Notes: generated from the sequence alone by a model not told the origin. 64,000 nt of DNA from Pseudomonas chlororaphis subsp. chlororaphis (GCF_003945765.1 NZ_CP027712.1:3410001-3474000), one strand, 5' to 3'. Positions 33,485 through 43,736 are shown, counted from the stretch's first letter. Made by a program: numbers and translations.

Positions 33485-34636
33485 ATGGGCAATTTGCGTG
33501 CAGTAGGAATGGCAGGGTCACTGGCAGTAGCCATCGCATTGGCCGGGTGTGGCCCGGCGAGTGAGCAGAGCAGCACAGTGGAAGTGGCGCGTCCGGTTGA
33601 AGTGCTGGCGGTGACCAGCGAGCCTTTGGCCCTTGTCTCGGAACTGCCGGGCCGGGTCGAGCCGGTGCGGGTGGCGCAGGTGCGTGCCCGGGTGGCAGGC
33701 ATCGTCCTGCACAAGCGGTTTGTCGAAGGGGCCGACGTCAAGGCCGGCGATCTGTTGTTCCAGATCGACCCGGCGCCGTTCAAGGCCGCCGTGGCGCGGG
33801 CCGAGGGCGAGCTGGCCCGGGCCCAGTCCGGGATGCTGGAAGCCCAGGCACGGGTCAAGCGCTATGCGCCGCTGGTGAAGATCGAAGCCGTGAGCCAGCA
33901 GGACTACGACAGCGCCACCGCCGAGCTGCGTCGTACCCAGGCGGCCACCCGCTCTGCCGAGGCCGACTTGCAGACCGCGCGCCTGAACCTGGGCTACGCC
34001 TCGGTCACCGCGCCGATTTCCGGGCGCGTGGGCCGGGCGCTGGTCACCGAAGGCGCGCTGGTAGGACAGGGCGACGCCACCCTGATGGTGCGCATCCAGC
34101 AACTGGATCCGGTGTATGTGGATTTCACCCAGCCAGCGGCCGATGCCCTGCGCCTGCGTGAAGCCTTGAAGAACGGCACCCTCGCGGCCGATGCACAGCA
34201 GGGCTTGTCGGTGCGCATCGAAGGCACCTCCTACGAGCGCCAGGGCTCGTTGCTGTTCACCGATGTGGCGGTGAATCCGGGCACCGGCCAGGTGGCCCTG
34301 CGCGGTCAGTTCGACAACCGCGACGGCAACCTGCTGCCGGGCATGTATGTGCGGGTGCGCACCCCCCAGGGCACCGACAGCCAGGCGATCCTGGTGCCGC
34401 AGCGAGCGGTGCTGCGCAGTCCCGACGGCAGCGCCGCGGTGCTGGTGATGGACGGCGAGGGCCGGGCCCAACAGCGTCCGGTGCAGACCGGCGCCATGCA
34501 GGGCGCCCGCTGGCAGATCCGTGACGGCCTGAAGGTCGGTGATCGGGTGATCGTCAGCGGCCTGGCCGGCCTGCAGCCAGGGGCCAAGGTCGAGCCCAAG
34601 AGTGCCCTGGCCACAGCCTCCGGGTCACAACAGTAA
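33485..34636 (+). CDS. mexC: Multidrug efflux adaptor MexC
   Basis: 383 residues with a lipobox (IALAGCGPAS). The first lipoyl half, VRARVAGIVLHKRFVEGADV, the hairpin and the second half SVTAPISGRVGRALVTEGAL follow the MexA/AcrA plan, and the whole sequence closely matches P. aeruginosa MexC, including the LSSELPGR-like start of the mature part and the AILVPQRAVLRS segment. The protein is lipid-anchored and links MexD to OprJ. The start at 33485 has a GGGTGAG ribosome-binding site. It is the first gene of the efflux operon. Confidence 0.92.
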   Translation: MGNLRAVGMAGSLAVAIALAGCGPASEQSSTVEVARPVEVLAVTSEPLALVSELPGRVEPVRVAQVRARVAGIVLHKRFVEGADVKAGDLLFQIDPAPFKAAVARAEGELARAQSGMLEAQARVKRYAPLVKIEAVSQQDYDSATAELRRTQAATRSAEADLQTARLNLGYASVTAPISGRVGRALVTEGALVGQGDATLMVRIQQLDPVYVDFTQPAADALRLREALKNGTLAADAQQGLSVRIEGTSYERQGSLLFTDVAVNPGTGQVALRGQFDNRDGNLLPGMYVRVRTPQGTDSQAILVPQRAVLRSPDGSAAVLVMDGEGRAQQRPVQTGAMQGARWQIRDGLKVGDRVIVSGLAGLQPGAKVEPKSALATASGSQQ

Positions 34637-34663
34637 GGGCGCAATCGCCGCGAGGATTTTTCG

Positions 34664-37600
34664 ATGTCGCAATTTTTCATCAAGCGCCCCAACTTCGCCT
34701 GGGTCGTCGCACTGTTCATTTCCCTGGCCGGCATGCTGGTTATTTCCAAGCTGCCGGTAGCCCAGTACCCCAACGTGGCGCCACCGCAGATAACAGTAAC
34801 CGCCACCTACCCAGGTGCTTCGGCCAAGGTCCTGGTGGAGTCGGTCACCAGCGTGCTCGAGGAGTCGCTCAACGGCGCCAAGGGCTTGCTGTATTTCGAG
34901 TCCACCAACAACTCCAACGGTACCGCCGAAATCGTCGTTACCTTCGAACCGGGTGTCGATCCGGACCTGGCCCAGGTGGACGTGCAGAACCGCCTGAAGA
35001 AAGCCGAGGCGCGCATGCCTCAGGCCGTGCTGACCCAGGGCCTGCAAGTGGAGCAGAGCAGCGCCGGCTTCCTGCTGATCTACGCCCTGAACTACAAGGA
35101 CGGCACCCAGCACGCCGACACCACGGCCCTGGGCGACTATGCCGCGCGCAATATCAACAACGAACTGCGGCGCCTGCCGGGGGTCGGCAAGCTGCAGTTC
35201 TTCTCATCGGAAGCGGCGATGCGGGTCTGGATCGACCCACAGAAGCTGGTGGGCTACGGCCTGTCCATCGAGGACGTGAGCAACGCTATCCGCGAGCAGA
35301 ACGTGCAGGTGCCCGCCGGTGCCTTTGGCAGTACGCCGGGCAGCAGCGCCCAGGAACTGACCGCGACCCTGGCGGTCAAGGGCATCCTGGACAATCCGCA
35401 GGAGTTCGGCCAGATCGTCCTGCGGGCCAACCAGGACGGCTCCTCGGTCAAGCTCGCTGACGTCGCGCGTCTGGAACTGGGCCAGGAAAACTACAACATT
35501 TCCTCGCGCCTCAACGGCACTCCGGCAGTTGGCGGGGCGATCCAGCTGTCGCCGGGGGCCAACGCCATCCAGACCGCAGAGCTGGTCAAACAGCGCCTGG
35601 CCGAACTCTCGGCGTTCTTCCCCGAGGACGTGCAGTATTCGGTGCCCTACGACACCTCGCGTTTCGTCGACGTGGCCATCGAGAAAGTGATCCATACCCT
35701 GATCGAAGCCATGGTCCTGGTGTTCCTGGTGATGTTCCTGTTCCTGCAGAACGTACGCTACACCCTGATCCCGTCGATCGTGGTGCCAGTGTGCCTGCTG
35801 GGTACGCTGATGGTGATGTACCTGCTGGGCTTCTCGGTGAACATGATGACCATGTTCGGCATGGTGCTGGCCATCGGCATCCTGGTGGACGATGCCATCG
35901 TGGTGGTGGAGAACGTCGAGCGGATCATGGCCGAGGAGGGCCTGTCGCCGGTCGATGCCACCATCAAGGCGATGCAGCAGGTGTCTGGTGCGATCGTCGG
36001 TATCACCCTGGTGCTGTCGGCCGTGTTCCTGCCGCTGGCGTTCATGTCCGGTTCGGTGGGGGTGATCTACCAGCAGTTCTCGGTATCGCTGGCGGTATCC
36101 ATCCTGTTCTCCGGCTTCCTGGCCCTGACCTTCACCCCGGCGCTGTGCGCCACGCTGCTCAAGCCGATTCCCCAAGGACATCACGAGAAACGCGGGTTCT
36201 TCGGCGCCTTCAACCGCGGTTTTGCCCGGCTGACCGAGCGCTATTCGCTGTTCAACAGCGCGCTGGTCAAACGCTCCGGGCGCTTCATGCTGGTCTATGG
36301 CGGCATTGTCGCCATCCTCGGCTACAGCTACCTGCGTCTGCCGGAAGCCTTCGTGCCCACCGAAGACCTGGGCTACATGGTGGTCGACGTGCAACTGCCG
36401 CCGGGCGCCAGCCGAGTGCGCACCAACGCCACCGGCGAACAGCTGGAAACCTACCTCAAGTCCCGCGAGGCGGTGTCCTCGGCATTCGTGATCTCGGGCT
36501 TCAGCTTTTCCGGCCAGGGTGACAATGCGGCGCTGGCTTTCCCGACCTTCAAGGACTGGTCCGAGCGGGATGCGCAGCAGTCGGCCGCGGCGGAAGTGGC
36601 GGCGCTGAACGAGCATTTCGCCGTGCCCGACGACGGCACTGTCATGGCGGTGTCGCCACCGCCGATCAATGGCCTGGGCAACTCCGGCGGTTTCGCCCTG
36701 CGCCTGATGGACCGTGGCGGCCTGGGCCGCGAGGCCCTGCTGCAAGCCCGCGATACCTTACTGGCCCAGACCTACGGCAACCCGGTGTTCTTCTACGCGA
36801 TGATGGAAGGCCTGGCCGAAGCGCCGCAGTTGCGCCTGCAGATCGATCGCGAGAAAGCCCGCGCCCTGGGGGTGAGCTTCAGGATCATCGGCAGCACCCT
36901 GTCCGCGGCTTTTGGTTCCGATGTGATCAACGACTTCACCAATGCCGGGCGCCAGCAACGGGTGGTGATCCAGGCCGAGCAGGGCGAGCGCATGACCCCG
37001 GAAAGCGTGCTCAAGCTTTACGCGCCCAACGACCGGGGCGAGCAGGTGCCCTTCAGTGCCTTCGTCACCACCCAGTGGGAAGAGGGCCCGGTGCAACTGG
37101 TGCGCTACAACGGCTACCCGTCGATCCGCATCATCGGCGACGCCGGCCCCGGTTTCAGTACCGGCCAGGCCATGGCCGAGATGGAGCGCCTGGCGGCGCA
37201 GCTGCCGGCCGGCATCGGCTACGAGTGGACCGGCCTGTCCTACCAGGAAAAGGTCTCCAGCGGCCAGGCCACGGCGCTGTTCGCCCTGGCCATCCTGGTG
37301 GTGTTCATGCTGCTGGTGGCGCTGTACGAGAGCTGGTCGATCCCGCTGTCGGTCATGCTGATCGTGCCGATCGGCGCGGTGGGTGCAGTGCTCGCGGTGA
37401 CCCTGGTGGGCATGCCCAACGACCTGTACTTCAAGGTTGGCCTGATCACCATCATCGGCCTGTCGGCGAAGAACGCGATCCTTATCGTCGAGTTCGCCAA
37501 GGAACTCTGGGAGAAGGGCTACAGCCTGCGTGACGCCGCCATCGAGGCCGCGCGCCTGCGCTTCCGACCGATCGTCATGACCTCCATGGCCTTCATCCTC

Positions 37601-37795
37601 GGCGTGGTGCCGCTGGCCCTGGCCACCGGCGCCGGCGCTGCGAGCCAGCGCGCCATCGGCACCGGGGTGATCGGCGGGATGCTCAGCGCGACGCTGCTCG
37701 GGGTGATCTTCGTACCTATCTGTTTTGTCTGGGTGCTGTCGCTGCTACGCAGTAAACCCGCGGTGCTCGAGCACGCTGCCGAGGGCCAGGAGTGA
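34664..37795 (+). CDS. mexD: Multidrug efflux RND transporter MexD
   Basis: 1043 residues, equal to MexD/AcrB-type HAE1 pumps. It opens [20 protein letters not shown], with the conserved [14 protein letters not shown] and [20 protein letters not shown] segments. Paired aspartates for proton relay are in [20 protein letters not shown]. The second half has [20 protein letters not shown]. Overall similarity is to MexD rather than MexB or MexY, judged by its neighbours MexC and OprJ and by the sequence. It exports fluoroquinolones, macrolides, biocides and other amphiphiles in P. aeruginosa. The stop overlaps the region where oprJ translation begins. Confidence 0.93.
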   Translation: MSQFFIKRPNFAWVVALFISLAGMLVISKLPVAQYPNVAPPQITVTATYPGASAKVLVESVTSVLEESLNGAKGLLYFESTNNSNGTAEIVVTFEPGVDPDLAQVDVQNRLKKAEARMPQAVLTQGLQVEQSSAGFLLIYALNYKDGTQHADTTALGDYAARNINNELRRLPGVGKLQFFSSEAAMRVWIDPQKLVGYGLSIEDVSNAIREQNVQVPAGAFGSTPGSSAQELTATLAVKGILDNPQEFGQIVLRANQDGSSVKLADVARLELGQENYNISSRLNGTPAVGGAIQLSPGANAIQTAELVKQRLAELSAFFPEDVQYSVPYDTSRFVDVAIEKVIHTLIEAMVLVFLVMFLFLQNVRYTLIPSIVVPVCLLGTLMVMYLLGFSVNMMTMFGMVLAIGILVDDAIVVVENVERIMAEEGLSPVDATIKAMQQVSGAIVGITLVLSAVFLPLAFMSGSVGVIYQQFSVSLAVSILFSGFLALTFTPALCATLLKPIPQGHHEKRGFFGAFNRGFARLTERYSLFNSALVKRSGRFMLVYGGIVAILGYSYLRLPEAFVPTEDLGYMVVDVQLPPGASRVRTNATGEQLETYLKSREAVSSAFVISGFSFSGQGDNAALAFPTFKDWSERDAQQSAAAEVAALNEHFAVPDDGTVMAVSPPPINGLGNSGGFALRLMDRGGLGREALLQARDTLLAQTYGNPVFFYAMMEGLAEAPQLRLQIDREKARALGVSFRIIGSTLSAAFGSDVINDFTNAGRQQRVVIQAEQGERMTPESVLKLYAPNDRGEQVPFSAFVTTQWEEGPVQLVRYNGYPSIRIIGDAGPGFSTGQAMAEMERLAAQLPAGIGYEWTGLSYQEKVSSGQATALFALAILVVFMLLVALYESWSIPLSVMLIVPIGAVGAVLAVTLVGMPNDLYFKVGLITIIGLSAKNAILIVEFAKELWEKGYSLRDAAIEAARLRFRPIVMTSMAFILGVVPLALATGAGAASQRAIGTGVIGGMLSATLLGVIFVPICFVWVLSLLRSKPAVLEHAAEGQE

Positions 37796-37800
37796 TGCAC

Positions 37801-39231
37801 ATGCCTATAAGAAGTCTTTCCCTGTCGCTGTTGCTGGCCCTGGGCGGTTGCTCCCTGGCGCCGACTTACCAGCGTCCCGAAGCGCCGGTGGCCGCCAGTT
37901 GGAATCTACCGGCCACGGAGTCGGGGCAGCGTGTCGGCGAGCTGGACTGGCAGGGGTTTATCCTCGACCCCCAGCTGCGCCAGCTGGTGGGCATCGCCCT
38001 GGACAACAACCGTTCGCTGCGCCAGACCCTGCTGGATATCGAGCAGGCCCGTGCCTTGTACCGCATCCAGCGCGCCGACCGGGTGCCGGGACTGAACGCC
38101 GCGGCCTCGGGCAACCGCCAGCGCCTGCCGGCCGATCTGGCCAGCAATGGCCAGGCCGGGGTCGCCAGCTCCTATCAAGTGGGCCTGGCCCTGCCGGAAT
38201 ACGAACTGGACCTGTTCGGCCGGGTCAAGAGCCTCAGCGATGCGGCACTGCAGCAATACCTGGCCACCGAGGAGGCGGGGCGCGCGGCGCGCATCGCCCT
38301 GATCGCCGAGGTCAGCCAGGCCTACCTGCAGCTCGACGGCGCCCAGCGGCGCCTGGAGCTGACCCAGCAGACCCTGGTCAGCCGCGAATACTCCTTCGCC
38401 CTGATCAGCCGCCAGCGCGCGGTGGGCACGGCCGGCGCCCTGGACTACCAGGAAGCCCTGGGGCTGGTGGAGCAATCCCGGGCCGACCAGGAAAGCAACC
38501 TGCGCCAGCAGCAACAGGCGTTCAACGCCCTGGTGCTGCTGCTGGGCAGTGCGGACGCAGCGAAATCCATCGGCGAACCGCGCCAGGAGCGGCCGCGGCT
38601 GGTACAAGACATAGTCGCCGGCTCGCCGTCGAGCCTGATCGAGCGGCGTCCGGACATCCTGGCCGCCGAACACCGGCTGCAGGCGCGCAATGCCGATATC
38701 GGCGCGGCGCGGGCGGCGTTCTTCCCGCGCATCAGCCTGACCGGCAGCCTGGGCACCTCCAGCGCGCAAATGTCCGGCCTGTTCGATGGCGGTTCACGCT
38801 CCTGGAGCTTTGTGCCGACCCTGTCGCTGCCAATCTTCGACGGTGGGCGCAACAGCGCCAACCTGAGCCTGGCCGAGGCGCGCAAGGACTCCGCCGTCGC
38901 CGCCTATGAAGCCACGGTGCAGACCGCTTTTCGCGAGGTGGCGGACGCCCTGGCGGCCAGCGACACCCTGCGCCGCGAAGAAGCGGCACGGCGCGCCCTG
39001 GCGGACACCAGCGAAGAATCGCTGAAACTGGCCAAGGCCCGCTACGAGGGGGGGATCGACAGCCACCTGCGCTACCTGGATGCCCAGCGTACCCGCTTCA
39101 TCAACGAAACAGCTTTTATCGAGGTCAGCACCCAGCGACAGATCGCCCTGGTGGACTTGTTCCGCGCCCTGGGCGGTGGTTGGCCGGACCACCAAGAGTC
39201 GCAACCGGCGCTACGCCAGGCGAAGCCCTGA
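37801..39231 (+). CDS. oprJ: Multidrug efflux outer membrane protein OprJ
   Basis: 476 residues from the ATG at 37801, which has AGGAG eight bases upstream (ATG 37795 is an alternative). The lipobox is ALGGCSLAPTY. Characteristic stretches are ALDNNRSLRQTLLDIEQARA, LPEYELDLFGRVKSLSDAAL and SLIERRPDILAAEHRLQARN, close to OprJ of P. aeruginosa. It is the trimeric exit duct for MexCD. Unlike the P. aeruginosa operon, which ends here, the next gene (a PqiA-domain protein) begins on the base after the stop codon, so transcription almost certainly continues. Confidence 0.92.
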   Translation: MPIRSLSLSLLLALGGCSLAPTYQRPEAPVAASWNLPATESGQRVGELDWQGFILDPQLRQLVGIALDNNRSLRQTLLDIEQARALYRIQRADRVPGLNAAASGNRQRLPADLASNGQAGVASSYQVGLALPEYELDLFGRVKSLSDAALQQYLATEEAGRAARIALIAEVSQAYLQLDGAQRRLELTQQTLVSREYSFALISRQRAVGTAGALDYQEALGLVEQSRADQESNLRQQQQAFNALVLLLGSADAAKSIGEPRQERPRLVQDIVAGSPSSLIERRPDILAAEHRLQARNADIGAARAAFFPRISLTGSLGTSSAQMSGLFDGGSRSWSFVPTLSLPIFDGGRNSANLSLAEARKDSAVAAYEATVQTAFREVADALAASDTLRREEAARRALADTSEESLKLAKARYEGGIDSHLRYLDAQRTRFINETAFIEVSTQRQIALVDLFRALGGGWPDHQESQPALRQAKP

Positions 39232-39852
39232 ATGCGTGCGATCGATGCCGGTATCCAGGTCTGCGGCGAATGCCATCAACTCAGCCCCGTCGACGACTCG
39301 CAGCCTGCGCGCTGCAGTCGTTGCCAGGCGCTGTTGCATGTGCGCCGCCCCGACAGTATCCGGCGCACCTGGGCCTTGCTGATCACGGCAATGCTGCTCT
39401 ACATCCCAGCCAACCTGCTGCCGATCATGACCGTCAGCGTCTTCGGCAAGGGCGCGCCGGCCACCATCATGAGCGGGGTGGTCAGCCTGCTGCAGCTGGG
39501 GATGATCCCCATCGCCCTGGTGGTGTTCGTGGCCAGTATCGTGGTGCCCACCTTCAAGCTGGTGGGGATCGCGCTGCTGCTCTATTCGGTGCAGCGACAG
39601 CAACCGATGTCCGCCCGCCAGCGGATCATCATGTACCGCTTCATCGAATGGGTGGGGCGCTGGTCGATGCTCGACATCTTCGTCATCGCCATCCTGGTGG
39701 CGCTGGTGAACTTCGGCAACCTGGCGCGCATCGAGGCCAACCTCGGCGCCGCCGCCTTTGCCAGCGTGGTGGTACTGACCATGCTGGCCGCAGTGATTTT
39801 CGATCCCCGGCTGATCTGGGACAACACCCACTTGGACAATGAAAATGAGTGA
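39232..39852 (+). CDS. pqiA: PqiA/LetA-domain membrane protein (second half-protein)
   Basis: 206 residues. A zinc ribbon (VCGECHQL, then CSRCQALL) is followed by four membrane helices, the first carrying MLLYIPANLLPIMTVSVFGK, the PqiA hallmark. It starts directly at the oprJ stop and overlaps the MCE gene by 14 bases, so it is translationally tied to both. Together with the separate half at 31033-31707 it would make the equivalent of a full two-domain PqiA or LetA. It is the inner-membrane partner that feeds or loads the MCE tunnel. Confidence 0.88.
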   Translation: MRAIDAGIQVCGECHQLSPVDDSQPARCSRCQALLHVRRPDSIRRTWALLITAMLLYIPANLLPIMTVSVFGKGAPATIMSGVVSLLQLGMIPIALVVFVASIVVPTFKLVGIALLLYSVQRQQPMSARQRIIMYRFIEWVGRWSMLDIFVIAILVALVNFGNLARIEANLGAAAFASVVVLTMLAAVIFDPRLIWDNTHLDNENE

Positions 39853-42157
39853 CCTGCCTGTCCCGAAAAAACACCCGACCTCCAACTGGTCGGCGATCTG
39901 GATCCTGCCCCTGTTGGCCCTGGTCATCGGTGCCTGGCTGGCCTGGCGCGCCTACGACGAGGCCGGCCCGATCATCCAGGTCCGCTTCGAGAGCGGCGAT
40001 GGTATCCAGGCCAAGAAGACCGAGGTGCTGTACAAGGGCATCTCGGTCGGCAAGGTGGTAGAGCTGAATGTCAGCGACGACATCAAGGGCGTACTCGCCT
40101 CCATCGAAATGACCAAGGAAACCGAGAAGTATCTGAATGAAGATACCCACTTCTGGCTGGTCAAGCCGCGGGTCTCCCTGGCCGGCGTCACCGGCCTGGA
40201 GACCCTGGTCTCCGGGGTCTACATCGCGGTGGATCCGGCGAAGGGTGATAAAGGCGATCAAGGGGTTCGCTCCTTCACTGCCTTGAAGGAACCGCCACCG
40301 ATGTCGGAGAAGGTTCCGGGCCTGCACATCACCCTCAAGGCCGAGCGCCTGGGCTCCCTGGAGCAGGGGAGCCCGGTGTTCTACAAGCAGATCCTGGTGG
40401 GCCAGGTGAAGAGTTTCCAGCTTGGCGAGGACCAGCGCACCATCGAGATCAGAGTGCACATCGAGCCGGCCTATGCGGACCTGGTGCGCAAGCACACGCG
40501 CTTCTGGAACGCCAGCGGGATCTCGATCTCCGGCGGCCTGTCGGGGTTCAAGGTGCGCAGTGAATCGCTGCTGACCCTGGCCGCCGGCGGCATTTCCTTC
40601 GCGACCCCGGACAACCATCGCGACAGCCCGCCCACGGACACCAGCAAGCCCTTCCGTCTGTACGAGGACTATGACGCGGCCCAGGTTGGCCTGCGGGTGA
40701 CGCTGAAGATGAAGGACCTGAGCGACATTCAGCCGGGGCAAACGCAAGTCATGTACAACGGCGTGCAAGTCGGCCTGGTCAAGAACGTCGACATGAACCA
40801 GGACTTCAGCGGCGCCACCGCCGAGCTGGCGATGGACCCGCGGGTCGAAGCCCTGCTGCTGGAGGGCACCGAGTTCTGGACCGTGAAACCGAATATCTCG
40901 CTGGCCGGGATCACCGGCCTGGACGCCCTGGTCAAGGGCAATTACATCGCCGTGCGTTTCGCCAAGAGCGGAGTGCCGCGGCGGGAGTTCAGCGTCCTCT
41001 CCAAGGCACCGCCCATGGACATGAACGTGCCAGGCCTGCACCTGATACTGACCAGTGATCGGCGTGGCTCGGTCGAGGTCGGCGCGCCGGTTCTTTATCG
41101 GCAGATCCGCGTCGGCAGCGTGCAGAGCTACCAGCTGTCGGCGGACAACCAGCGGGTCATGATCGGGGTGCATATCGAGCCCGAGTTCACGCGCCTGGTG
41201 AACAGCTCCACGCGCTTCTGGAACGCCAGCGGTGTGACGCTGAGCGGTGATTTGACCGGGCTGAAGGTCAAGAGCGAGTCGTTGCAGACCCTGATCAATG
41301 GCGGGATCTCCTTCGACACCCCGGACCCGAAAGCACCGACCTCCGGCAAGGAGCGACGTTTCGCCCTCTACGACAGCGAAGAGGCCGCCATGGCCCGGGG
41401 AGTGGAAATCCAGCTGAGCGTCGAGGATGCCGAAGGGCTGCGCGAAGGCACGCCGATTCGTTTCAAGGGACTGCTGATCGGCAAGGTCGAGCGCATTGAT
41501 TTGAAAGCCGACCTGTCCGGCGCGCTGCTCAAGGCGCGCCTCGGGGCCAACGGCGAACCATTCGCTCGCAGCGGCACGCGTTTCTGGGTAGTGCGCCCGG
41601 CGCTCGGCCTGCTGCGCACGGAAAACCTCGGCACCCTGGTCAGCGGCTCTTATATCGAGGCTTTGCCCAGCAGTCGCCCGGGCGAGCGCCAGACGCGCTT
41701 CCAGACCCTGGCCGAAGCACCGAATCTCTTGGCGGGCGGCAATGGCCTGCGGCTGACCCTGAGCGCCCCGGACAAAGGCTCGATCAAGCTCGGCAGCCCA
41801 GTGACCTACCGCAAGATGCCGGTGGGCAAGGTCATTGACATGAGCCTGGGGCCGCAGGCTGACCGGGTGCTGGTCAGCATTCTTATCGAGCCGCGTTATG
41901 TGCCTCTGGTGCGTACCGGCAGCCGCTTCTGGAACGCCAGCGGCGTCGGCATCGAGGCCGGTTTGTTCAAGGGCGTTTCGGTGCGCACCGAGTCCCTGGA
42001 GGCCATGGTGGCGGGCGGAATCGCCTTCGCCACTCCCGACAACGGGCAAATGGGCGAACCGGCCAAGCAGGGGCAGACCTTCGCCCTGTTCGATGCTGTC
42101 GACGAGCAGTGGCTGGAGTGGGCACCGAAGATCTCGCTCAAGGATGCCGGGCAGTGA
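39839..42157 (+). CDS. pqiB: MCE-domain lipid transport protein, PqiB/LetB family with six MCE repeats
   Basis: 772 residues (an ATG two codons later is possible). One N-terminal membrane helix (IWILPLLALVIGAWLAW) anchors it; the rest is periplasmic. Six MCE domains can be counted by their beta openings: VRFESGDGIQ, GLHITLKAERLGSLEQG, GLRVTLKMKDLSDIQPG, GLHLILTSDRRGSVEVG, GVEIQLSVEDAEGLREG and GLRLTLSAPDKGSIKLG. Alternate repeats carry TRFWNASG or SRFWNASG. E. coli PqiB has three and LetB seven, so this is an intermediate tunnel. It should stack into a tube spanning the periplasm for lipid transfer. Its neighbours in the operon are efflux genes, which is unusual. Confidence 0.9.
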   Translation: MKMSDLPVPKKHPTSNWSAIWILPLLALVIGAWLAWRAYDEAGPIIQVRFESGDGIQAKKTEVLYKGISVGKVVELNVSDDIKGVLASIEMTKETEKYLNEDTHFWLVKPRVSLAGVTGLETLVSGVYIAVDPAKGDKGDQGVRSFTALKEPPPMSEKVPGLHITLKAERLGSLEQGSPVFYKQILVGQVKSFQLGEDQRTIEIRVHIEPAYADLVRKHTRFWNASGISISGGLSGFKVRSESLLTLAAGGISFATPDNHRDSPPTDTSKPFRLYEDYDAAQVGLRVTLKMKDLSDIQPGQTQVMYNGVQVGLVKNVDMNQDFSGATAELAMDPRVEALLLEGTEFWTVKPNISLAGITGLDALVKGNYIAVRFAKSGVPRREFSVLSKAPPMDMNVPGLHLILTSDRRGSVEVGAPVLYRQIRVGSVQSYQLSADNQRVMIGVHIEPEFTRLVNSSTRFWNASGVTLSGDLTGLKVKSESLQTLINGGISFDTPDPKAPTSGKERRFALYDSEEAAMARGVEIQLSVEDAEGLREGTPIRFKGLLIGKVERIDLKADLSGALLKARLGANGEPFARSGTRFWVVRPALGLLRTENLGTLVSGSYIEALPSSRPGERQTRFQTLAEAPNLLAGGNGLRLTLSAPDKGSIKLGSPVTYRKMPVGKVIDMSLGPQADRVLVSILIEPRYVPLVRTGSRFWNASGVGIEAGLFKGVSVRTESLEAMVAGGIAFATPDNGQMGEPAKQGQTFALFDAVDEQWLEWAPKISLKDAGQ

Positions 42158-42198
42158 TCGCACCGTCATTATTTAGTCAATGCAAAAGGAGTTAACTC

Positions 42199-42720
42199 AT
42201 GTCCAGACATCTATTTTGTGTCGCTTTCTTCGTGGCCGGCTGCGCTTTTGCCGCGCAAGCCCAGGAGCCGCTGCCTTCGGTACAGCAGGTGATGAGCGAT
42301 CACAAGGAGAAGATCAATAACCAGATCGAGACCATTAATTACAAACGCAAACGCGTGGTCGAGGCCAATATGGGGCTCGACAGTGCGCAAGCCGAAGTCT
42401 TCTGGCCGGTCTACGCTCGCTATCGCAATGAAATGGATGGCCTGAACAGGGACTCGTTCGAGCTGTTACTTGAATATGCGCGGGCCTATGGCTCCGGAGC
42501 GGTCACCCATGAAGATGCTTCTAAGATGATCAAGGTTTACAAGACCCTGCAGGTAAAGCGGCAAATGCTCTTGAATCGCTATATTGATGAAGTTTCTGAA
42601 AAAATGTCGTCAGTGACCGCCATGCGTTTTCTACAAATAGAAGAGCAACTGGATGCGGTAGAAATGTTGGAAACCGGGAAGCGTATCCCTCTGGTTGGAA
42701 CCCCTTCGAATCGTATGTAA
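42199..42720 (+). CDS. Exported hypothetical protein, helical
   Basis: 173 residues with a strong AAGGAG ribosome-binding site and a signal peptide (CVAFFVAGCAFAAQA, cleavage near AQA-QEP; the internal GC is not followed by a convincing lipobox context). The mature part is highly charged and helical, e.g. QQVMSDHKEKINNQIETINY and YARYRNEMDGLNRDSFELLL. It follows pqiB by 41 bases and is probably the last gene of the mexCD-oprJ-pqi transcript. Its composition resembles small Spy/CpxP-like periplasmic helical proteins, but no LTxxQ motif is evident, so no function is assigned. Confidence 0.75.
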   Translation: MSRHLFCVAFFVAGCAFAAQAQEPLPSVQQVMSDHKEKINNQIETINYKRKRVVEANMGLDSAQAEVFWPVYARYRNEMDGLNRDSFELLLEYARAYGSGAVTHEDASKMIKVYKTLQVKRQMLLNRYIDEVSEKMSSVTAMRFLQIEEQLDAVEMLETGKRIPLVGTPSNRM

Positions 42721-42758
42721 GCGCATCAGGCCGCGGATCAATTGCTCAGTTGATGCGC
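42721..42758 (+). terminator. Hairpin directly after the exported protein gene
   Basis: Perfect eight-base arms GCGCATCA (42721-42728) and TGATGCGC (42751-42758), starting on the base after the stop codon, with a 22-base loop. There is no T-run. It may end or stabilise the mexCD-pqi transcript. Confidence 0.4.
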
Positions 42759-43124
42759 AGCCTGTCTCCCCCTCGAAACACAGCTTCTCAATCCTGCCTT
42801 GGTGCTCACACGTGGCTTGCCGCTGTTGCCGGCGAGCCCGATCGCGGCGCCGGCCGCCAGGCGATTGGCCAAAGGACTCGAGTCGCCATGTAGGCCCGAT
42901 GGTGGGTCTGCTTCGATGCGCAATTGGCTATTTTCTGGCGCGCTTTATCAAGCTTTCTCGGGTCTCACGGACCAGACTCAGGCTCACCAATAATAAAAAT
43001 GCCAATTCTGGAGGTTTGCGGCTGGAGCGCGCTCAGGACCGGTTGCCTGTCCCATTTGCCGCCCCCCCCTTTAGATTGCTGCAACGCTTGAGCGGGTGAG
43101 CTTTTTTTGACGGGCGAGGGCAGG
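42759..43124. other. Intergenic region between convergent transcripts, no gene seen
   Basis: About 365 bases. Short frames on both strands have no ribosome-binding sites or recognisable motifs. A seven-T run occurs near 43100, but I could not pair a stable stem before it. Confidence 0.4.
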
Positions 43125-43685
43125 TTAGCGAGAGGGGGCTGAAGCGCCCTCGAGGAAGAGCAGTTCCAGTGTCTGTACGGACGTCGCGCTGGCCGCACGC
43201 CCGCGGCGCTCGGCATCGACGATGCCGTACACCATGCTCAAGAACATTTCAGTGAATATTGCAGCGCTGATGTCGATGCGGAAAGCGCCTGCCTGTTGAC
43301 CGCGCAGGAAGAAGGAATCCAAGGCATCCGCATACGCCCGCCACGAGCGATTTGCCTCGCTATCATCGAAGGAGTCCGGACGGTACTGGAAGAGCAGGAA
43401 GATCATCATCTCGCGATGTTTGAGATGCTCGACAATCAGACGATGGAGGGCCGTTACCGGGGCGCAACTGTTCAGCTGCGCATCGTCTATCACTTGAGTG
43501 AGGACTTGTTGCCCATAGCTCTCCAGCATGCTCACCAGATTGTCACGGGTTCCACAGAACCGGTGCAGGGTAGCCTTGCTGACGCCTGCCGCTTCGGCCA
43601 GTTCCTTCAAGGTGGCTCGAGGGTGGACAACAATCGCATCGGCCAACGCTTTGAGTAGACGCTCATCGGTTATCGGAAGGTGCAT
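43125..43685 (-). CDS. esrC: EsrC-like TetR-family repressor, NfxB paralogue
   Basis: 186 residues, collinear with NfxB throughout: TDERLLKALADAIVVHPRAT, helix-turn-helix LKELAEAAGVSKATLHRFCG, FFLRGQQAGAFRIDISAAIF and YGIVDAERRGRAASATS. In P. aeruginosa the gene after oprJ is esrC, an NfxB paralogue that adjusts mexCD-oprJ under envelope stress. Here the corresponding gene lies convergent to, and past, the pqi genes, which fits EsrC with pqiAB inserted between. The palindrome 52 bases upstream of its start may be its operator. Confidence 0.75.
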   Translation of the reverse strand: MHLPITDERLLKALADAIVVHPRATLKELAEAAGVSKATLHRFCGTRDNLVSMLESYGQQVLTQVIDDAQLNSCAPVTALHRLIVEHLKHREMMIFLLFQYRPDSFDDSEANRSWRAYADALDSFFLRGQQAGAFRIDISAAIFTEMFLSMVYGIVDAERRGRAASATSVQTLELLFLEGASAPSR

Positions 43686-43736
43686 TCAAATAATTCCACA
43701 CTGCCTGTTGTGTAACTATTGTGAAGGAAACATGAA

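Noticed and set aside
35204..36745. 513-codon minus-strand frame opposite mexD
   Set aside because: Same reason: an antisense shadow with His/Gln-rich translation and no ribosome-binding site.
39683..42169. 828-codon open frame on the minus strand opposite pqiB
   Set aside because: It is antisense to a clear MCE protein, follows its codon pattern, and its translation is His/Gln/Asp-rich without motifs; a GC-rich shadow frame.
43080..43110. T-run near 43100 as a rho-independent terminator of the mexCD-pqi transcript
   Set aside because: The preceding bases do not form a stable stem beyond about three pairs.
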